A stretch of 64,000 bases of DNA from Adiantum capillus-veneris (Eukaryota > Streptophyta > Polypodiopsida > Polypodiales > Pteridaceae). Below the pieces are notes generated by a model. That model ran no database searches, was not told where the DNA came from, and saw nothing but the letters and a program-made list of their open reading frames with translations. The first letter of the stretch is position 1. Each line of letters starts with the position of its first letter. Made by a program: the position numbers and the translations under genes. This document shows, piece by piece, positions 44,736-55,499 of this stretch. Where the stretch lies: positions 82,499,838 through 82,563,837 of the forward strand of contig CM043953.1 of NCBI GenBank assembly GCA_014529385.2, written 5' to 3'.

Positions 44736-45330
44736 CTAAAACACTGCAGCTAGATAGGGTCCCACTTTGGTGGTCCTCTCCTTTCTCTTTTGCTTTGTGT
44801 AAATCTCAAACCTAATCCTGTCATAGAGGATAATGTCCATCCCAACTTTCTTCCATTTTTTGCTGCCACAGACAATGCAATAATTCACATTACTTATGTA
44901 TTCAGACTTGACCAACAAAAAAATCCTCTCAATGAACCACCTCACCTACTGTAGTCTAACAAGATTTTTCATCCTAGATAGTTGGTAATAATGTTTTTCA
45001 CCTTGAGATGGCCCAATGGCTTTTGGCATTACCTTATCAGTAGCTTTAGCCACCTCATTGTCATCTGAAGTTGAAATATCAAACACCTTGGCCACCAATT
45101 CCTTTGTCAAATAATATTTCCCAAATATGTGGCCATCATGCATTTGAAGATGGTTCAAATATATTGATGCCATCTCATTTTGCCTCCAACTCACCCATGG
45201 TAGTCTTGCAAACTTCAATAAACCAATTTTCTTGAGCAATGGCGCATTCTCTTTATTGACTATTAAATCATACTTAAAATCAAGGAATGTATACTTTGGA
45301 AATACCTCCTCCTTGATAGAGGGTAACACC
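44736..45330 (-). pseudogene. Post-integrase ORF of element C
   Basis: The frame from 45329 reads FPKYTFLDFKYDLIVNKENA, RLPWVSWRQNEMASIYLNHL, DGHIFGKYYLTKELVAKVFD and SQGEKHYYQLSRMKNLVRLQ, then after one stop VRWFIERIFLLVKSEYISN, CIVCGSKKWKKVG and YTKQKRKERTTKVGPYLAAV. It resembles in layout the N-terminal part of element A's 3' protein (T-K-E-[IL]-V then an acidic loop). The family is not recognised; it could be an extra ORF shared by these elements. Confidence 0.5.
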
Positions 45331-45420
45331 TTAGTAGGTGTGTGTGCATTTCAAGCACCTCTTTAGAGTTTGTATCAGAGATTACAGGTGGTTACCATTG
45401 GGTCTTCTGCAGAGAGTGCA

Positions 45421-46700
45421 TCATCTGGCAAGCAGTCCGTCATGTTTGACTCTTGAATCAAACGCAGTGCCCACATAAGTATTGCAAAGACTTGACATGC
45501 TCAAAGTCCACAAAAAACGTTGAGAACAAATGTTCACAACACTCTTGCAAATTGTTATTGCCTCAATGGCCTCACATGTATAAGTTGTCCCTGTCCCAAT
45601 AGCATCATTAATGTTATGCTCACCTAGAGTACCAACTATTTCTCCAAGAAATGGTTTAAGTTGAAATCCATTGACATGTTTAAGAATTATTTTTCCCACT
45701 TGATCAGCCAAAATAAAAGGATTGGGCCCCACATACCAAACTATCTGAAATGGCCCCACATACCTAAATTTTAGTTTACCAGGTCTTGGTCCCAATTTGT
45801 TGTTGTAAACCATGACCAAATCTCACATAGAAAACATCTTGAACTTGATGTTCGTGTTAATTCAAGCCTACCTCCTCCTTTGAATGAATTTTGCAATATG
45901 AATTCTATCCTTCTTCAATTGCAATAATGTTGGTTTCCTATAGTTTATTGACTCTTCAGGGTACAATTTTTCCTGAACTGCAACCGTTAGACTTGGAACT
46001 AGAAACTCCATAGGGACTACTGCTTCCAATCCATACATCAACTTGAATGGTTTCATGCCAGTGGTCACCTTGAATGATGTCTTGAAAGCCAGAGTGTTGA
46101 ATCCAACTTCTCATCCCAATTTGTCCTATTATGATTCACCAACTTCCTAGTTATTTGGATCAAGATCTTGTTGGTACTCTCTGCTTGCCCATTTGTATCA
46201 TGTGTAGTCCTGTGAGTTTACTGATCACTTTGTTGATGAAATGGTCTCCCTGATCAGAAACCAACTCAATAGGACATCCAAACCTAGTTATAGTATTTTT
46301 GTACAGAAATTTAGCCACACTGGTCAATTTTTTATCCCTCAAGGCCACAACTTCCACCCATTTTGTGCAGTAATCAGTTGCACCCAAGATGTACATATTC
46401 TGTGTGAACCTTGTAGGTGGCTTAATAGGACCAACAAAATATAATCCCCTCTTTTGAAATGGTTGCCCTCCGTTTGACACAATAGACACTTTTTAGTAAA
46501 TTCCTTAGCATCCTTTATAACAGTTGGCCACCAAAGTCTAGCTTGAAATAAATTTTTACCAATAAATTCTCCTAAGAAATTCCCTCTGAATTTTATGCAT
46601 GGGCTTCTGCTAGTACTACTTTTTTTCAAACTCGAAAACACATCTTTTGATGACCTGATCAATCCCTCTTTTATACAAGGCTCCTGCAATGACTGTAAAA
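45421..46700 (-). pseudogene. Integrase of element C
   Basis: H2C2: FQARLWWPTVIKDAKEFTKK followed by CLLCQ, with the His pair degenerate. Core: KRGLYFVGPIKPPTRFTQNM, where the first catalytic Asp (L-D-F-V-G-P) reads Tyr, then ATDYCTKWVEVVALRD and GCPIELVSDQGDHFINKV (second Asp). The third acidic region is lost after a shift near 46160. C-terminal parts: FKLMYGLEAVVPMEFLVPSL, then LGPRPGKLKFRYVGPFQIVW and HVNGFQLKPFLGE. Only one H2C2 module is seen, unlike element A. Confidence 0.83.
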
Positions 46701-46899
46701 AGTTTACCTCTTAATGCTAGTCTTTTTCTCTAATCCTTACTCATTCCTTCAAGTGACACACCTTCAGTCAAGAACTGAAGCATATCCTCATACCAATTCC
46801 CCGAATGATTAGCCACTTGAACTAGAAACAACTCTACATCAGGCAGCTGATCAAGTACTCCTGCAGAATCTTCTTCTCTTGTCTCCAATCTACTGAAAA

Positions 46900-48315
46900 A
46901 CTAGCCAATACATGAAGTCTACTTGGAGTATGTATCACCACATAATCAAACTTGTGTAATGGTAGTATCCACCTTACTAGCCTCCATGAAAGGTGTGGTT
47001 TATTTCACTAAGTAGATTAGTGTCTAGTGATCTACATGAGAATTACACTATTTTCCAATAGTTAATGTTTGAATTTTTGTCGTACATAAATCATCTCCAA
47101 GCACTCCCTCTTAGTAACTGTGTAATTTCTCTCTACAGGTGTCAGGACCCTGCTTGCATAATAAATAGGATTGAACCAACCTCTGTTGGTCTCTTGCATT
47201 AACACTGCCCCCACTGCTACATGAGGTGCATCCATAAAAATGTGAAATGGAAGCTTCCAATCAGGAACAATCAAAACTGGTGCTATAGTCAACATCTTCT
47301 TCAGAATCCTAAATGCTTTTCTCAACTCTTCTTCCTATTCAAATAGAGCGTCCTTCTTTGTTAGCTTTGTTAATGGTGTACATACATCAGTCAAATACCT
47401 CAAAAATTTGTTCTGCCACTTAACTTGGCTTAGAATTTTTCTCAATTGTTGCCTCACAAATAGCCTCCACCTTTCTTGAGTCAATAGATACCCCTTCTGG
47501 AGAAATCACATGCCCTAAAAGGACTCCTCTTTTCATTACAAATGCACATTTGGCTGATTTCAATGATAAACTGAACTCCCTGCGTTTCTAAAAAGACAAC
47601 CTCAAGTGCTCAAGATGCTCCTGCTTCTTACTTAAAACACTAAAATCTTTCAAGAAAACCTTCATGAATGTTGTGAGAAATTCAACAAACACTCTCTATA
47701 CCACTTTTTGAAATGTAGGTGGGGCATTTTTCAATCCAAATGTCATCACATTACTGGCATAAACTCCCCATTCAGTCAGAAGGACGTTTTATCCCTATCT
47801 TCAAGTGCCATTGAAATTTGGTTATAGCCACTAAAATCATACAGAGTGACTCTAAATCTCATGTCTAGCTACTACATCCAGTATTGTATCACAAAAAGGT
47901 AAGGGAAATGGATCAGTAATTACAGTTGCATTCAATTTCCTGTAGTCCACACACAACCTGATCTTTCCATTCTTCTTTGGAACTACAACAATAGGTGACA
48001 GCCAAGTAACCTCATACAAAGGATGAATAAAGCCCATACAGCTAACAATTTGTCAATCTCTTCCTTAACTTGTTTGGCATAATTAAAATTCATCTTGTAC
48101 CTTTGTTGTACAATTGGAACATAATTAGCATTCATCATGTATCTTTTTTGTACAATTGGAATTGCATCTACTTTCAAATTAATTTTGTGTTGACAAGAGC
48201 TAGCATCCACTCCTTTCTTATCTGTGTATTTCCATGCAAAAACATCTTTGAATTCTAACGACGACTCTTTTAGTTTATGTTTAAACTCCTCATCCAGATC
48301 TGCTAACACCTTCAT
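46900..48315 (-). pseudogene. RT and RNase H of element C
   Basis: From 48315: FKDVFAWKYTDKKGVDASSC, HKINLKVDAIPIVQKRYMMN, then WLSPIVVVPKKNGKIRLCVD, YRKLNATVITDPFPLPFCDT, FSGYNQISMALEDRDKTSF, and the active-site block MKVFLKDFSVLSKKQEHL, where the first Asp of the x-x-D-D motif reads Lys. RNase H follows (LPFHIFMDAPHVAVGAVLMQ, NPIYYASRVLTPVERNYTVT). A PIVQ-x-R-Y-M/K-M-N segment is duplicated at about 48090-48170. Many stops and shifts. Confidence 0.83.
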
Positions 48316-48718
48316 TGTCTATGGTTTCTCTTGAGTATTTAGATCTAGTTCCTGTAACTCATCCTGATTTACCCTAGCATTTCTTTCCATTTGATGTGCA
48401 AAGGCTCTCTCTGTCTACTTTACTGCCTCAATGGCTTCCTCCACTTATTTGTTTTTTATTTGTAATCTCTTCAACATCTCATTACCCATTTTGTTAGCCA
48501 ATTACTTACCCTCCTGAGCAATCACTAGTTTTGAGTTATTGACTGTATCCCATCATCCTCAGGTTGTAACACATACCTGGTTGATATCTTTTGCACATCA
48601 ACTTTGAAGATAGGTACAAGTGATGAATTGCTTCTAAGAAATTGTTCCTCTACATCCTCCCCAATCTCTTCTACCATATTCAATCCTTTTGCATGTAATT
48701 CCCTGAAACCAAGTGGTA

Positions 48719-49500
48719 TTACCTTTTTGCATCCATCTCCACTTTAACTTTTTTTTCCCCTCTTTTGATCATTATAGAGTTTGCTCCCCATAACTGCTTT
48801 ACTCTTGCTAGTCTTAACCGGGACCTCCCCAACATCATTGGATAAGAGCAAGCAGACTCTTCCAATCTAAGAACTATAAAGTTGTCTACAAACTGCAGTC
48901 CCCCAAATGAGATCTGCAAACTCCTCAAAATACCCAAAGGTTGGACCCGTCTCTGGTCTGCCATCTTCACTTGAAAAGGTGCTAGATCCCCTTTCAAGAG
49001 ATTGAGACATTTGCAGGTTGACTCTGAGAGAATACTAAGTCCTAACCCCCCATCCAAGAGTACTCCTAGAGAGAACACCTTTCCAATAGATGCCCGCAGT
49101 ACTTGTACCTTGTAATCAACATCCATATAAGAGACTTCACATAATTCCCCACAAAATTCTTCTTATCTTTCCTTCCTATTCCCCGATTCGTTCCTTCTAC
49201 TTCTTTAGTCAGTCCTTTCAACAATTGTTGTGAGAATGCAAGTACCAACCTCAATATTTTCTTTACAGTAATTGCTATAGGAGCTGACAACAAAGCTTCA
49301 TAAAATTCATCAGGATTGTCCTGCTCTTTCCATATAGTCTTGCTTCCTTATGATCCTCTTCTCCCCTGGTCAACCAAGAATCATGGAGAAAAGTTCTACT
49401 CTTCAGGTGGTATATCCCCTCTTTGGGACTCTTGCACTTCCTTGAGTGCTTCTGTTCCTACTATCTCTTATGGAATTGATATTTTATTATTTATTGCAGC
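48719..49500 (-). pseudogene. Protease and gag end of element C
   Basis: Frame from 49126: RASIGKVFSLGVLLDGGLGL, SILSESTCKCLNLLKGDLAP, FQVKMADQRRVQPLGILRSL and SCSYPMMLGRSRLRLARVKQ. D-G-G is at the catalytic position and M-L-G-R-S at the end. Upstream in another frame (49500-49066): EIVGTEALKEVQESQRGDIP with several stops, then NPDEFYEALLSAPIAITVKK. The frame ends at the junction with the putative D2 LTR near 49503. Confidence 0.78.
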
Positions 49501-49503
49501 TAT

Positions 49504-49596
49504 GTGACAAGTGGAAAAGGCTTGACCGAGCTAGGCCTATGCATACGGAAATATATTTCATGTATTATTCAAGTGCTCTTTATGAGCTTCGGCCAT
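49504..49596 (-). repeat. Putative distal piece of the D2 3' LTR, cut off by element E
   Basis: Coding similarity to C stops near 49503, and TGTGACAAGTGG begins at 49504, as expected for an LTR end (minus strand ...CA). If E is removed this piece joins 58603-59317 to give an LTR of about 808 bp. There is no second copy in the window to confirm it. Confidence 0.4.
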
Positions 49597-49816
49597 TGTT
49601 AACCCTCACAGCTCACAGACACCCTATCACCTATGAGACGGACGTTGTAACCTACGACGGACATTGTAGTATTTATTGGTAGAGTCAGGTACCGGGCTTG
49701 TCGGTCCAATAGGAAAAGGGTAAGAGTGATCGTGGATGAGAGGCGCACTCTAACTGGAACATTTGAGGGATTAGTTGGCTAAGCATGGGCGCCCAAGTGT
49801 GAATGGGGTGAGCTCA

Positions 49817-49824
49817 TATAAAAG
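49817..49824 (+). promoter_or_regulatory. TATA box in the 5' LTR of E
   Basis: TATAAAAG, identical in the 3' LTR at 58221-58228. Confidence 0.65.
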
Positions 49825-49914
49825 TCAACTTAACCTAAAATTCACTCATTCTCTCATTTGTGCAACAGAAGAGTGCTCTTGCTCCATCTCCATCTTCTTC
49901 TTCTTCACCTCCTT

Positions 49915-49964
49915 GTGTGTGTGTGTGTATGTGTGTGTGTGAGAGAGAGAGAGTGTGTGTGTGG
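49915..49964. repeat. (TG)n(AG)n microsatellite in the 5' LTR of E
   Basis: Short TG, AG, TG blocks. The 3' LTR copy (58318-58378) has instead a long AG run. Confidence 0.95.
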
Positions 49965-50208
49965 GTGATCGAGCATTACAAAGGCACGGCGGCGGCGGTG
50001 AAGCGGTTGAGCGCGGCGAAGCGGTGGCTCCTTCTTCTTCGCGGCGAGGAATCCTCCACGAAGCAAGCATAGAGCGGGGAGTGACACACCATTGCCTTCT
50101 TTGAGCTTACTAGTTTAGGCTTGTTGTGTGGTTGGAGCCATTTGTGGCTCGCACACGGTGTATCATCAAGTTCCTTGCATTGACACGTGCGACATACGCA
50201 CACATGTT

Positions 50209-50226
50209 TGGCGCCGCTGCCGGGGG
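50209..50226 (+). other. Primer binding site of element E
   Basis: TGGCGCCGCTGCCGGGGG, four bases after the LTR, resembles the tRNA-Asp-type primer sites used by many plant Tat/Athila elements (one mismatch to the form I know). Confidence 0.75.
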
Positions 50227-50346
50227 ATGCCATACATGAAGCTCGAGTAGCACTCTGTGCTTCTCCGTGGTGCAATTTCTATTGTAGGAAAGGTAAGGAA
50301 AGAGTGTGTGTGTGTTGAGAAGAGGGATTTGGTGTTATAGTGTGTG

Positions 50347-50472
50347 TTTTTTTTGTTAATGGAGATTTCAAAGGTACTGTGTTTATTCTCTGTGTATTAA
50401 GGTAGTTAGTTTTTTTTGTTAATGGAGATTTCAAAGGTTTTGTGTTTATTCTCTGTGTATTAAGATAGTTAG
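50347..50472 (+). repeat. Tandem duplication of 63 bp in the leader of E
   Basis: 50347-50409 and 50410-50472 are near-identical copies containing TTTTTTTTGTTAATGGAG. Confidence 0.9.
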
Positions 50473-50971
50473 TTTTCTGTGTACAGTAAGAAGGAAGTAG
50501 ATTAGTGAGAGTTAATAGAGTGTGTTAGTGTGTAAGAGCAGGTGTATTAGTTAGAAGTAGGTAGATAGAGTGCGTGTGTGCTCTCTCGCAGGCAGCGGCG
50601 ACCTTATCCTTTATAAAAAGAATTAAAAAAAAAATTAAAAAAATTTAAAGGTAGGACCGGGATCGGGAATATCTCCCAGAACCAAGCCCAAGCTCACGCT
50701 CAAGCCTAGGCCTCAATCCCCTTTTTAAAAAACAAATTTAGCTTCACACGTAGCTAAAAATCGATTTTTTGAGGACCAACGGAACGTCAGATGCCCGAAA
50801 ATTGTGTTGTAAAGCACACAACGACCCTCTAAGTGATACGCTCGTTTCGAGCTATCACACACTTTAATAAAAAAAATAAAACATTCAAAAAACATAAAAA
50901 ACAAGAAAAAATCAAGTAGAAAACGGGGTGCAAAACACCCACAAAACAAAGCAAGTAACCTTTAAGGGTAC

Positions 50972-51664
50972 TTGCCGACACTTGTAGGGCACCCAAAGCA
51001 CATGTATCTACACTCTGGTCGTGTGCTAGAGTCCGAACAACTAGCTAGTGCTTCGATTTACAGGGGTACTCACTATCCTTCCACGCTAGGGTCTACGCTC
51101 TCGGCGGGGACCCAAGGTAGTGCAACCCAAGACCCAAATATAGCGGCTAGAGACTCTTCCTCTGACTTGGATATTAAGGAAGAGCATCTTACACAAAGCC
51201 CCGGGGGAAAAAATGAATCCGTACCTAGCTGGGCCCAACAACCTAGAGATAGTGTTTTTAGCCGTTTGATGGAAACTTTTAGTAGAGCTACACGCTCTGA
51301 ACCTACGGCTAGTGAAGTAAACGAAGGGGGTGGGGAAGTAGAATCACCATTCACATCTCCTGTAGACCCCACACTCCCTCAGAGTGTCCACATGGACATT
51401 CTACGTACCTCATTTAATGAGGGCCTTACCGAGCTACCACCTTCTAAAGTCGCCTCTAAGGTAGCGGTGACTAAAAGTCAAAACATGGGAAGAAACATTG
51501 CATCCACCTCACGAAAACCCTCTAGTACACCAAGTTTGGACGTGGTATTTCTCAATGAAAATTGGGAATATGACCTACACATGAAGACTTTGACCGACCT
51601 ATACATGGGCTACACATACCATGTGGGTTGGTTAGAAATTGTACAATCCACATCTAGTGCCTAG
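50972..51664 (+). pseudogene. gag N-terminal region of element E
   Basis: A 230-codon open frame from ATG 50972 to a stop at 51662. It is rich in Ser, Thr, Pro and charged residues (SSSDLDIKEEHLTQSPGGKN, ATRSEPTASEVNEGGGEVES) and ends FLNENWEYDLHMKTLTDLYM and YHVGWLEIVQ. No known domain; probably the disordered leader of gag. The frame ends at the start of a 76-bp tandem duplication (51663-51794), which may have destroyed the original continuity with 51894. Confidence 0.6.
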
Positions 51665-51794
51665 TGCCACTAGTCTAGAGGAATAGCAACACATGATCTG
51701 CAATGTCATCCATAGGATCTGCAATGTTCCTCTAGACTAGTGCCACTAGTCTAGCGGAACAACAACACATGATCTGCAATGTCATCCATAGGAT
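51663..51794 (+). repeat. Tandem duplication with 76-bp period in gag of E
   Basis: AGTGCCACTAGTCTAG begins both copies, at 51663 and 51739. About 56 bp of each unit is alike, followed by CCATAGGAT. Confidence 0.88.
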
Positions 51795-51893
51795 TATCCA
51801 GTCCGAGAGGCAAAATCGAGGAATAAACATACCTTCAACGGGTCCTATGCAATTTTTAGACACGGGCAAAGGAAACAACCCACTCTATCACAA

Positions 51894-52593
51894 ATGGAGA
51901 CTCCCCCAGTGAGTCCCATCGATCCCCCATATGTTGTTTCGCCAGGGGTCTCAATGCATGAGCCCACAAGTGATAGCTTTACTTTTCCAAGTATAGCTCA
52001 TCTTTCCCTGGATCACACCACAAATACCATGCCTACCCCAATGATGGGCATGCCAAGAAACACACCATGGACCTCGTTTGTTAGTAAAGCACCACTACAT
52101 GGTAGCTCAATGCCTGAAACAGTACCTACAAGTGTGTACCGATCGTATGCACCTATGGCTCACACTCATGTAGTCCCTACCCCTCCCATTGTTTCAACTA
52201 CCTATGCTCCACAACCAATCGTATGCACCTATGGCTCACACTCATGTATTCCCTACCCCTCCCATTGTTTCAACTACCTATGCTCCACAACCACAGTACA
52301 CAAGTTCTTATTCCCATGGGACTATACCGGCTAGCATTAGCATGCCACATCCGACGTCTACTATGCCTAGGGCCACTCATATGAACTATGGACCACCACA
52401 TGGCACAACATCGTACCCAACATGGAACCCAAGGGCTTCCTATGCGCCAAGCCCAATGCCAATACCTACTCCACATGTAGTCTCTGGAGCGCCTTCACCC
52501 ACGGTGCCTGCTCACTTAGGTGACTTGGCAACATTTGCTCAAGCTATTGGTCAATCTATTGCTGAGAATATGCGTAACACGCCTGATAGATAG
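51894..52593 (+). pseudogene. Proline-rich middle part of gag of element E
   Basis: Two overlapping frames (51894-52334, 52189-52593) are shifted by a tandem duplication of 76 bp (52142-52217, 52218-52293), which is not a multiple of three. Reading: HEPTSDSFTFPSIAHLSLDH, APMAHTHVVPTPPIVSTTYA (repeated), YAPSPMPIPTPHVVSGAPS, then LGDLATFAQAIGQSIAENMR. Low complexity, rich in Pro, Thr, Ser and His. It leads into the capsid after a stop at 52593. Confidence 0.65.
52142..52293 (+). repeat. Second tandem duplication with 76-bp period in gag of E
   Basis: ATCGTATGCACCTATGGC starts copies at 52142 and 52218. It causes a frameshift. Confidence 0.9.
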
Positions 52594-52599
52594 CCTAGA

Positions 52600-53220
52600 A
52601 GTAAGGCAGTACAAATAGCCAAGCTCACACAAAAATTTAGTGGAGACGGGGATGTGAGAAAGCATATCGAAGTGTTTGAACAAATATGCGATTCTCTAGG
52701 AGAACACAATGACCTACATAAGAGCAATGCTTTAAGCCTAACCTTAAGTGGAAAGGCCGCGGATTGGTATAGAGCCCTAAGGGTGGAAGAAAAAACGATT
52801 TACCCTACTCTTAGGAGACTGTTCTTAAAGGAATACATACGAGAGGGAGTGCTTTAGGGTGTAGCCTCTCAGCTCCAAAAAGCCCAACGAGAGGAAGGAG
52901 AGTCGATGAGAGACATTATAAGTCGCTTGAAGAATTTTAATTCTCGTTGTAATCCAAATGAGCGCTTCAAAAATAACCAATTGCTTGATAGATTCATTAG
53001 GGGATTACGACATGAGGATATCTACAATGGCCTAGTCATTAGAGGTATCACCACTTGGGAAGCAGTCACCACCACTGCGATCCAATTGGAGGATAATTTA
53101 ATGATTCAAGAAGAAAGAGTGTCTGTTGAGTCTAAATCTATTAGCTCACAAGCATCGGGGCATCAACCAATGACCCTAAAGCCTATTGCTAAGGAGCCAA
53201 AGCTATCTGAGATAACTTGA
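52600..53220 (+). pseudogene. Capsid domain of gag of element E
   Basis: Reads DVRKHIEVFEQICDSLGEHN, LTLSGKAADWYRALRVEEKT, LRRLFLKEYIREGVL, stop, ASQLQKAQREEGESMRDIIS, RFIRGLRHEDIYNGLVIRGI and WEAVTTTAIQLEDNL. This is the retrotransposon gag domain with its A-x-x-W-Y landmark and L-R-x-L-F-L-K-E segment. One stop at 52857 and another at 53218 interrupt it; frames are otherwise kept. Confidence 0.87.
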
Positions 53221-53283
53221 GCAGATCTCACCAAGGCTATTCAAGAGAGTCTTAGAGACAATCGTGCTCCGCAAAACAATCAT

Positions 53284-54198
53284 ATGTATCCAAGAAGGGA
53301 GCAGCAATGGTGCTCAGTATGGTATGGACCGCATAGTACCGGTGAATGCCCTACTTTTAGAGTAAAATTCAATGGGAATTGCAATGCCTGTGGGAGGTAT
53401 GGTCATCAAGCTAAGGACTGCATAATATTTAAGCGTGCGATGGCCAATAGACCAACATTAGCATGGACAGACACACCTCAAGTACCTGCCTTGATGCCGG
53501 CCCCACCTCTTGAACAAACAACACAACATATGGTCCCTAGGGCCCAAAATGTTGTTCAAAAAACACCCTTACCACCTCTAGTGCTAGGACCGCAACCACC
53601 ACATCCGAGAATCACTTCTGTGAATCAAGTGGGTTGTGAGTCATCTATTTCTTATTTGGAAGGATATGAGGAAGATATAGATCCTAATATTGCCTATGGG
53701 ATGGATGTGCTTGAAGAAAGTCCACAATACTACATGGAGGACTATTGGGGACAAGTCAAACCTGTATATCAAGTAGCTACTCTTGCAGCAAGAGGCCAAA
53801 ATATCAATTACACCGCTAAGAGACCACCTCTTCAATGCTATGAGTGTGGAGGTCCACATCGTGTAGCCGAGTGTCCTATTAGGCTACAAAAGAACGGCAC
53901 ACTAATGCAAACCACTCAAGCGAGCACTTCTACAAAGCCGATACTCATGTGTAATCGATGTGGCATAGATCATTTGATTGCCCAATGTCCAAATAATCCA
54001 AATGCACCGAAGATCACGCCATTAAACTTGATTGAAGTTACCGAGGAGCCATCACCAAGTACACCCGTGGTACCAGTAAACGTACTCACACGATCGATGA
54101 TCCAAAAAATAAAAATATTCTTGAGGAAAGAGACATGGCATCAATCGCCCAATCTTAGAAAAAGAAGAAAACACGAAGAAAGAGATCACAAAAAGTAG
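53284..54198 (+). pseudogene. Zinc-knuckle region of gag of element E
   Basis: A 304-codon frame with four knuckle-like motifs: WCSVWYGPHSTGEC (second Cys lost to Trp), CNACGRYGHQAKDC (classical C-x2-C-x4-H-x4-C), CYECGGPHRVAEC and CNRCGIDHLIAQC (both C-x2-C-x3-H-x4-C, one residue shorter). Between them lie Pro-rich linkers (ALMPAPPLEQTTQHMVPR) and an acidic stretch (SYLEGYEEDIDPNIAYGMD). The tail is basic. Knuckles of this type bind nucleic acid during genome packaging. Confidence 0.85.
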
Positions 54199-54257
54199 CG
54201 AAGTCAGACCCCAGTTCAAAGACCAACATAGGGACTGCTGGTGACGACCCCGTATAT

Positions 54258-55459
54258 ATGAACGACGCTGAAGAAGATTCTGATTCAGGTGAAACCATGG
54301 AGACCAAAACGACCACTAACATAGAAACCAACAAGGAAGATCTTCATGAGTCACAATGGCCAGGATCCAAAAAAAAGATAGGAACTTACCCAAACCCTAC
54401 AGAGGAGATTGAGCGAGTCAAGCAATTAAGGAGTTTGGTAGAAGATACCCAAAGGGATCTAGAAGCAGCACCTAGGAAGATCCAGATTATAGACACAGTG
54501 TTCCCTATGCAACAACAACCTCACCAAGTCCATAGTGTCATCCAAGAACAACACCAAAAACAACAACCTCACCTAGTGTCATCCAAGAAGAAAGTGACTT
54601 AAAGTCATGGGAAAGTGGGCGTACTCACTTCTTGATGGAAAGAATTTTTACAGAGGGACTACCTGATCCTATCGAAGAAATGGAGATCCCATCTTCCCCA
54701 CGTCAAGGGACTCAAGGCCAAAAGGTGCCGTTAAACATTTCCAAATTGATGGATTTCATTTCTTCAGAAGTTAGAACCACCATCATGTCCAAACTATATA
54801 AAGACCCCGAGCTAGTCTCAGCTCTTTGAGCCTTCCTCAATGGAGAACTGAAGTTTGGGCTACCACAATTTGCGTAGATGGATGGAGCTGGGGAGATGCC
54901 AATAGAGGAGGAATACATAGATCCAGAACCCAACTTAGATGAGAACCTTGTTATAGAAATACCTGTTAACAAGTTGGGACAATACTTTGAGGGTGATGAA
55001 TCCAATGCGACCATACCAATCACTACTAAGGGATTAACTATGAAGGGAATCCTTGATGGTGGCGTTGGGGTTAGCATTGTGACAAAAAATTGCTAGGAAA
55101 CTATGGGAAGACCTCACCTTGCGACCACAACCATAGTAGTGAACATGGCCAATGGGTCTATTGTTAAACCTATTGGGATGCTAGAAGATCTCAAGATCAA
55201 TGTCTTTGGACATAAAATAAGGATCACCTTTATTGTTATGGATTTCTCCAAACACACTATGGCATCGGAGATGATCTTAGGACGTCCTTTCATGAGGGAA
55301 GCAAAAATGGTGCATGACTGGTCTAAAAACCATGTCTACTTGCAGTTCCAAGATTCTGTCAGTCGAGTGGATCTTGTAACTGGTGGAGCACATCCTCTAG
55401 GAACCAAGTTTATAATTGATCATAGATCTGATACCACAGTTCACTCGGCCCCATTGTAG
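54258..55459 (+). pseudogene. Linker and retropepsin-like protease of element E
   Basis: An acidic and Gln-rich linker (EEDSDSGETMETKTTTNIET, then QQQPHQVHSVIQEQHQKQQP) and SLVEDTQRDLEAAPRKIQ precede the protease: IPITTKGLTMKGILDGGVGV (D-G-G), SIVTKNC, stop, LATTTIVVNMANGSIVKPIG, MLEDLKINVFGHKIRITFIV, and EMILGRPFMREAKMVHDW. Length and motif order fit a retropepsin. Stops lie at 54600, 54829, 54876 and 55096. No RT follows; the frame ends at 55457. Confidence 0.82.
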
Positions 55460-55499
55460 TATTGTTACACGTGTAAAGCGGACACTGATGTTGGGGAAG

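Larger units (their letters stand above)
44736..49503 (-). mobile_element. Element C: decayed Ty3/gypsy without chromodomain
   Basis: Minus-strand remnants of protease, RT, RNase H, H2C2, integrase and a post-integrase ORF. It is truncated at about 49503, where a sequence that I take as the end of D2's 3' LTR begins. Catalytic residues of both RT and integrase are lost. The sequence style (D-G-G protease, KWVEVVALRD in the integrase) is Tat-like. No LTR could be assigned. Confidence 0.82.
49597..50204 (+). repeat. 5' LTR of element E
   Basis: 608 bp, very similar to 58002-58602. TATA box TATAAAAG at 49817-49824; mixed TG/AG microsatellite at 49915-49964. Confidence 0.93.

Noticed and set aside
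45369-45381. TTGTATCAGAGAT, similar to the initiator-Met primer site
   Set aside because: Plus orientation, no LTR end next to it and three mismatches.
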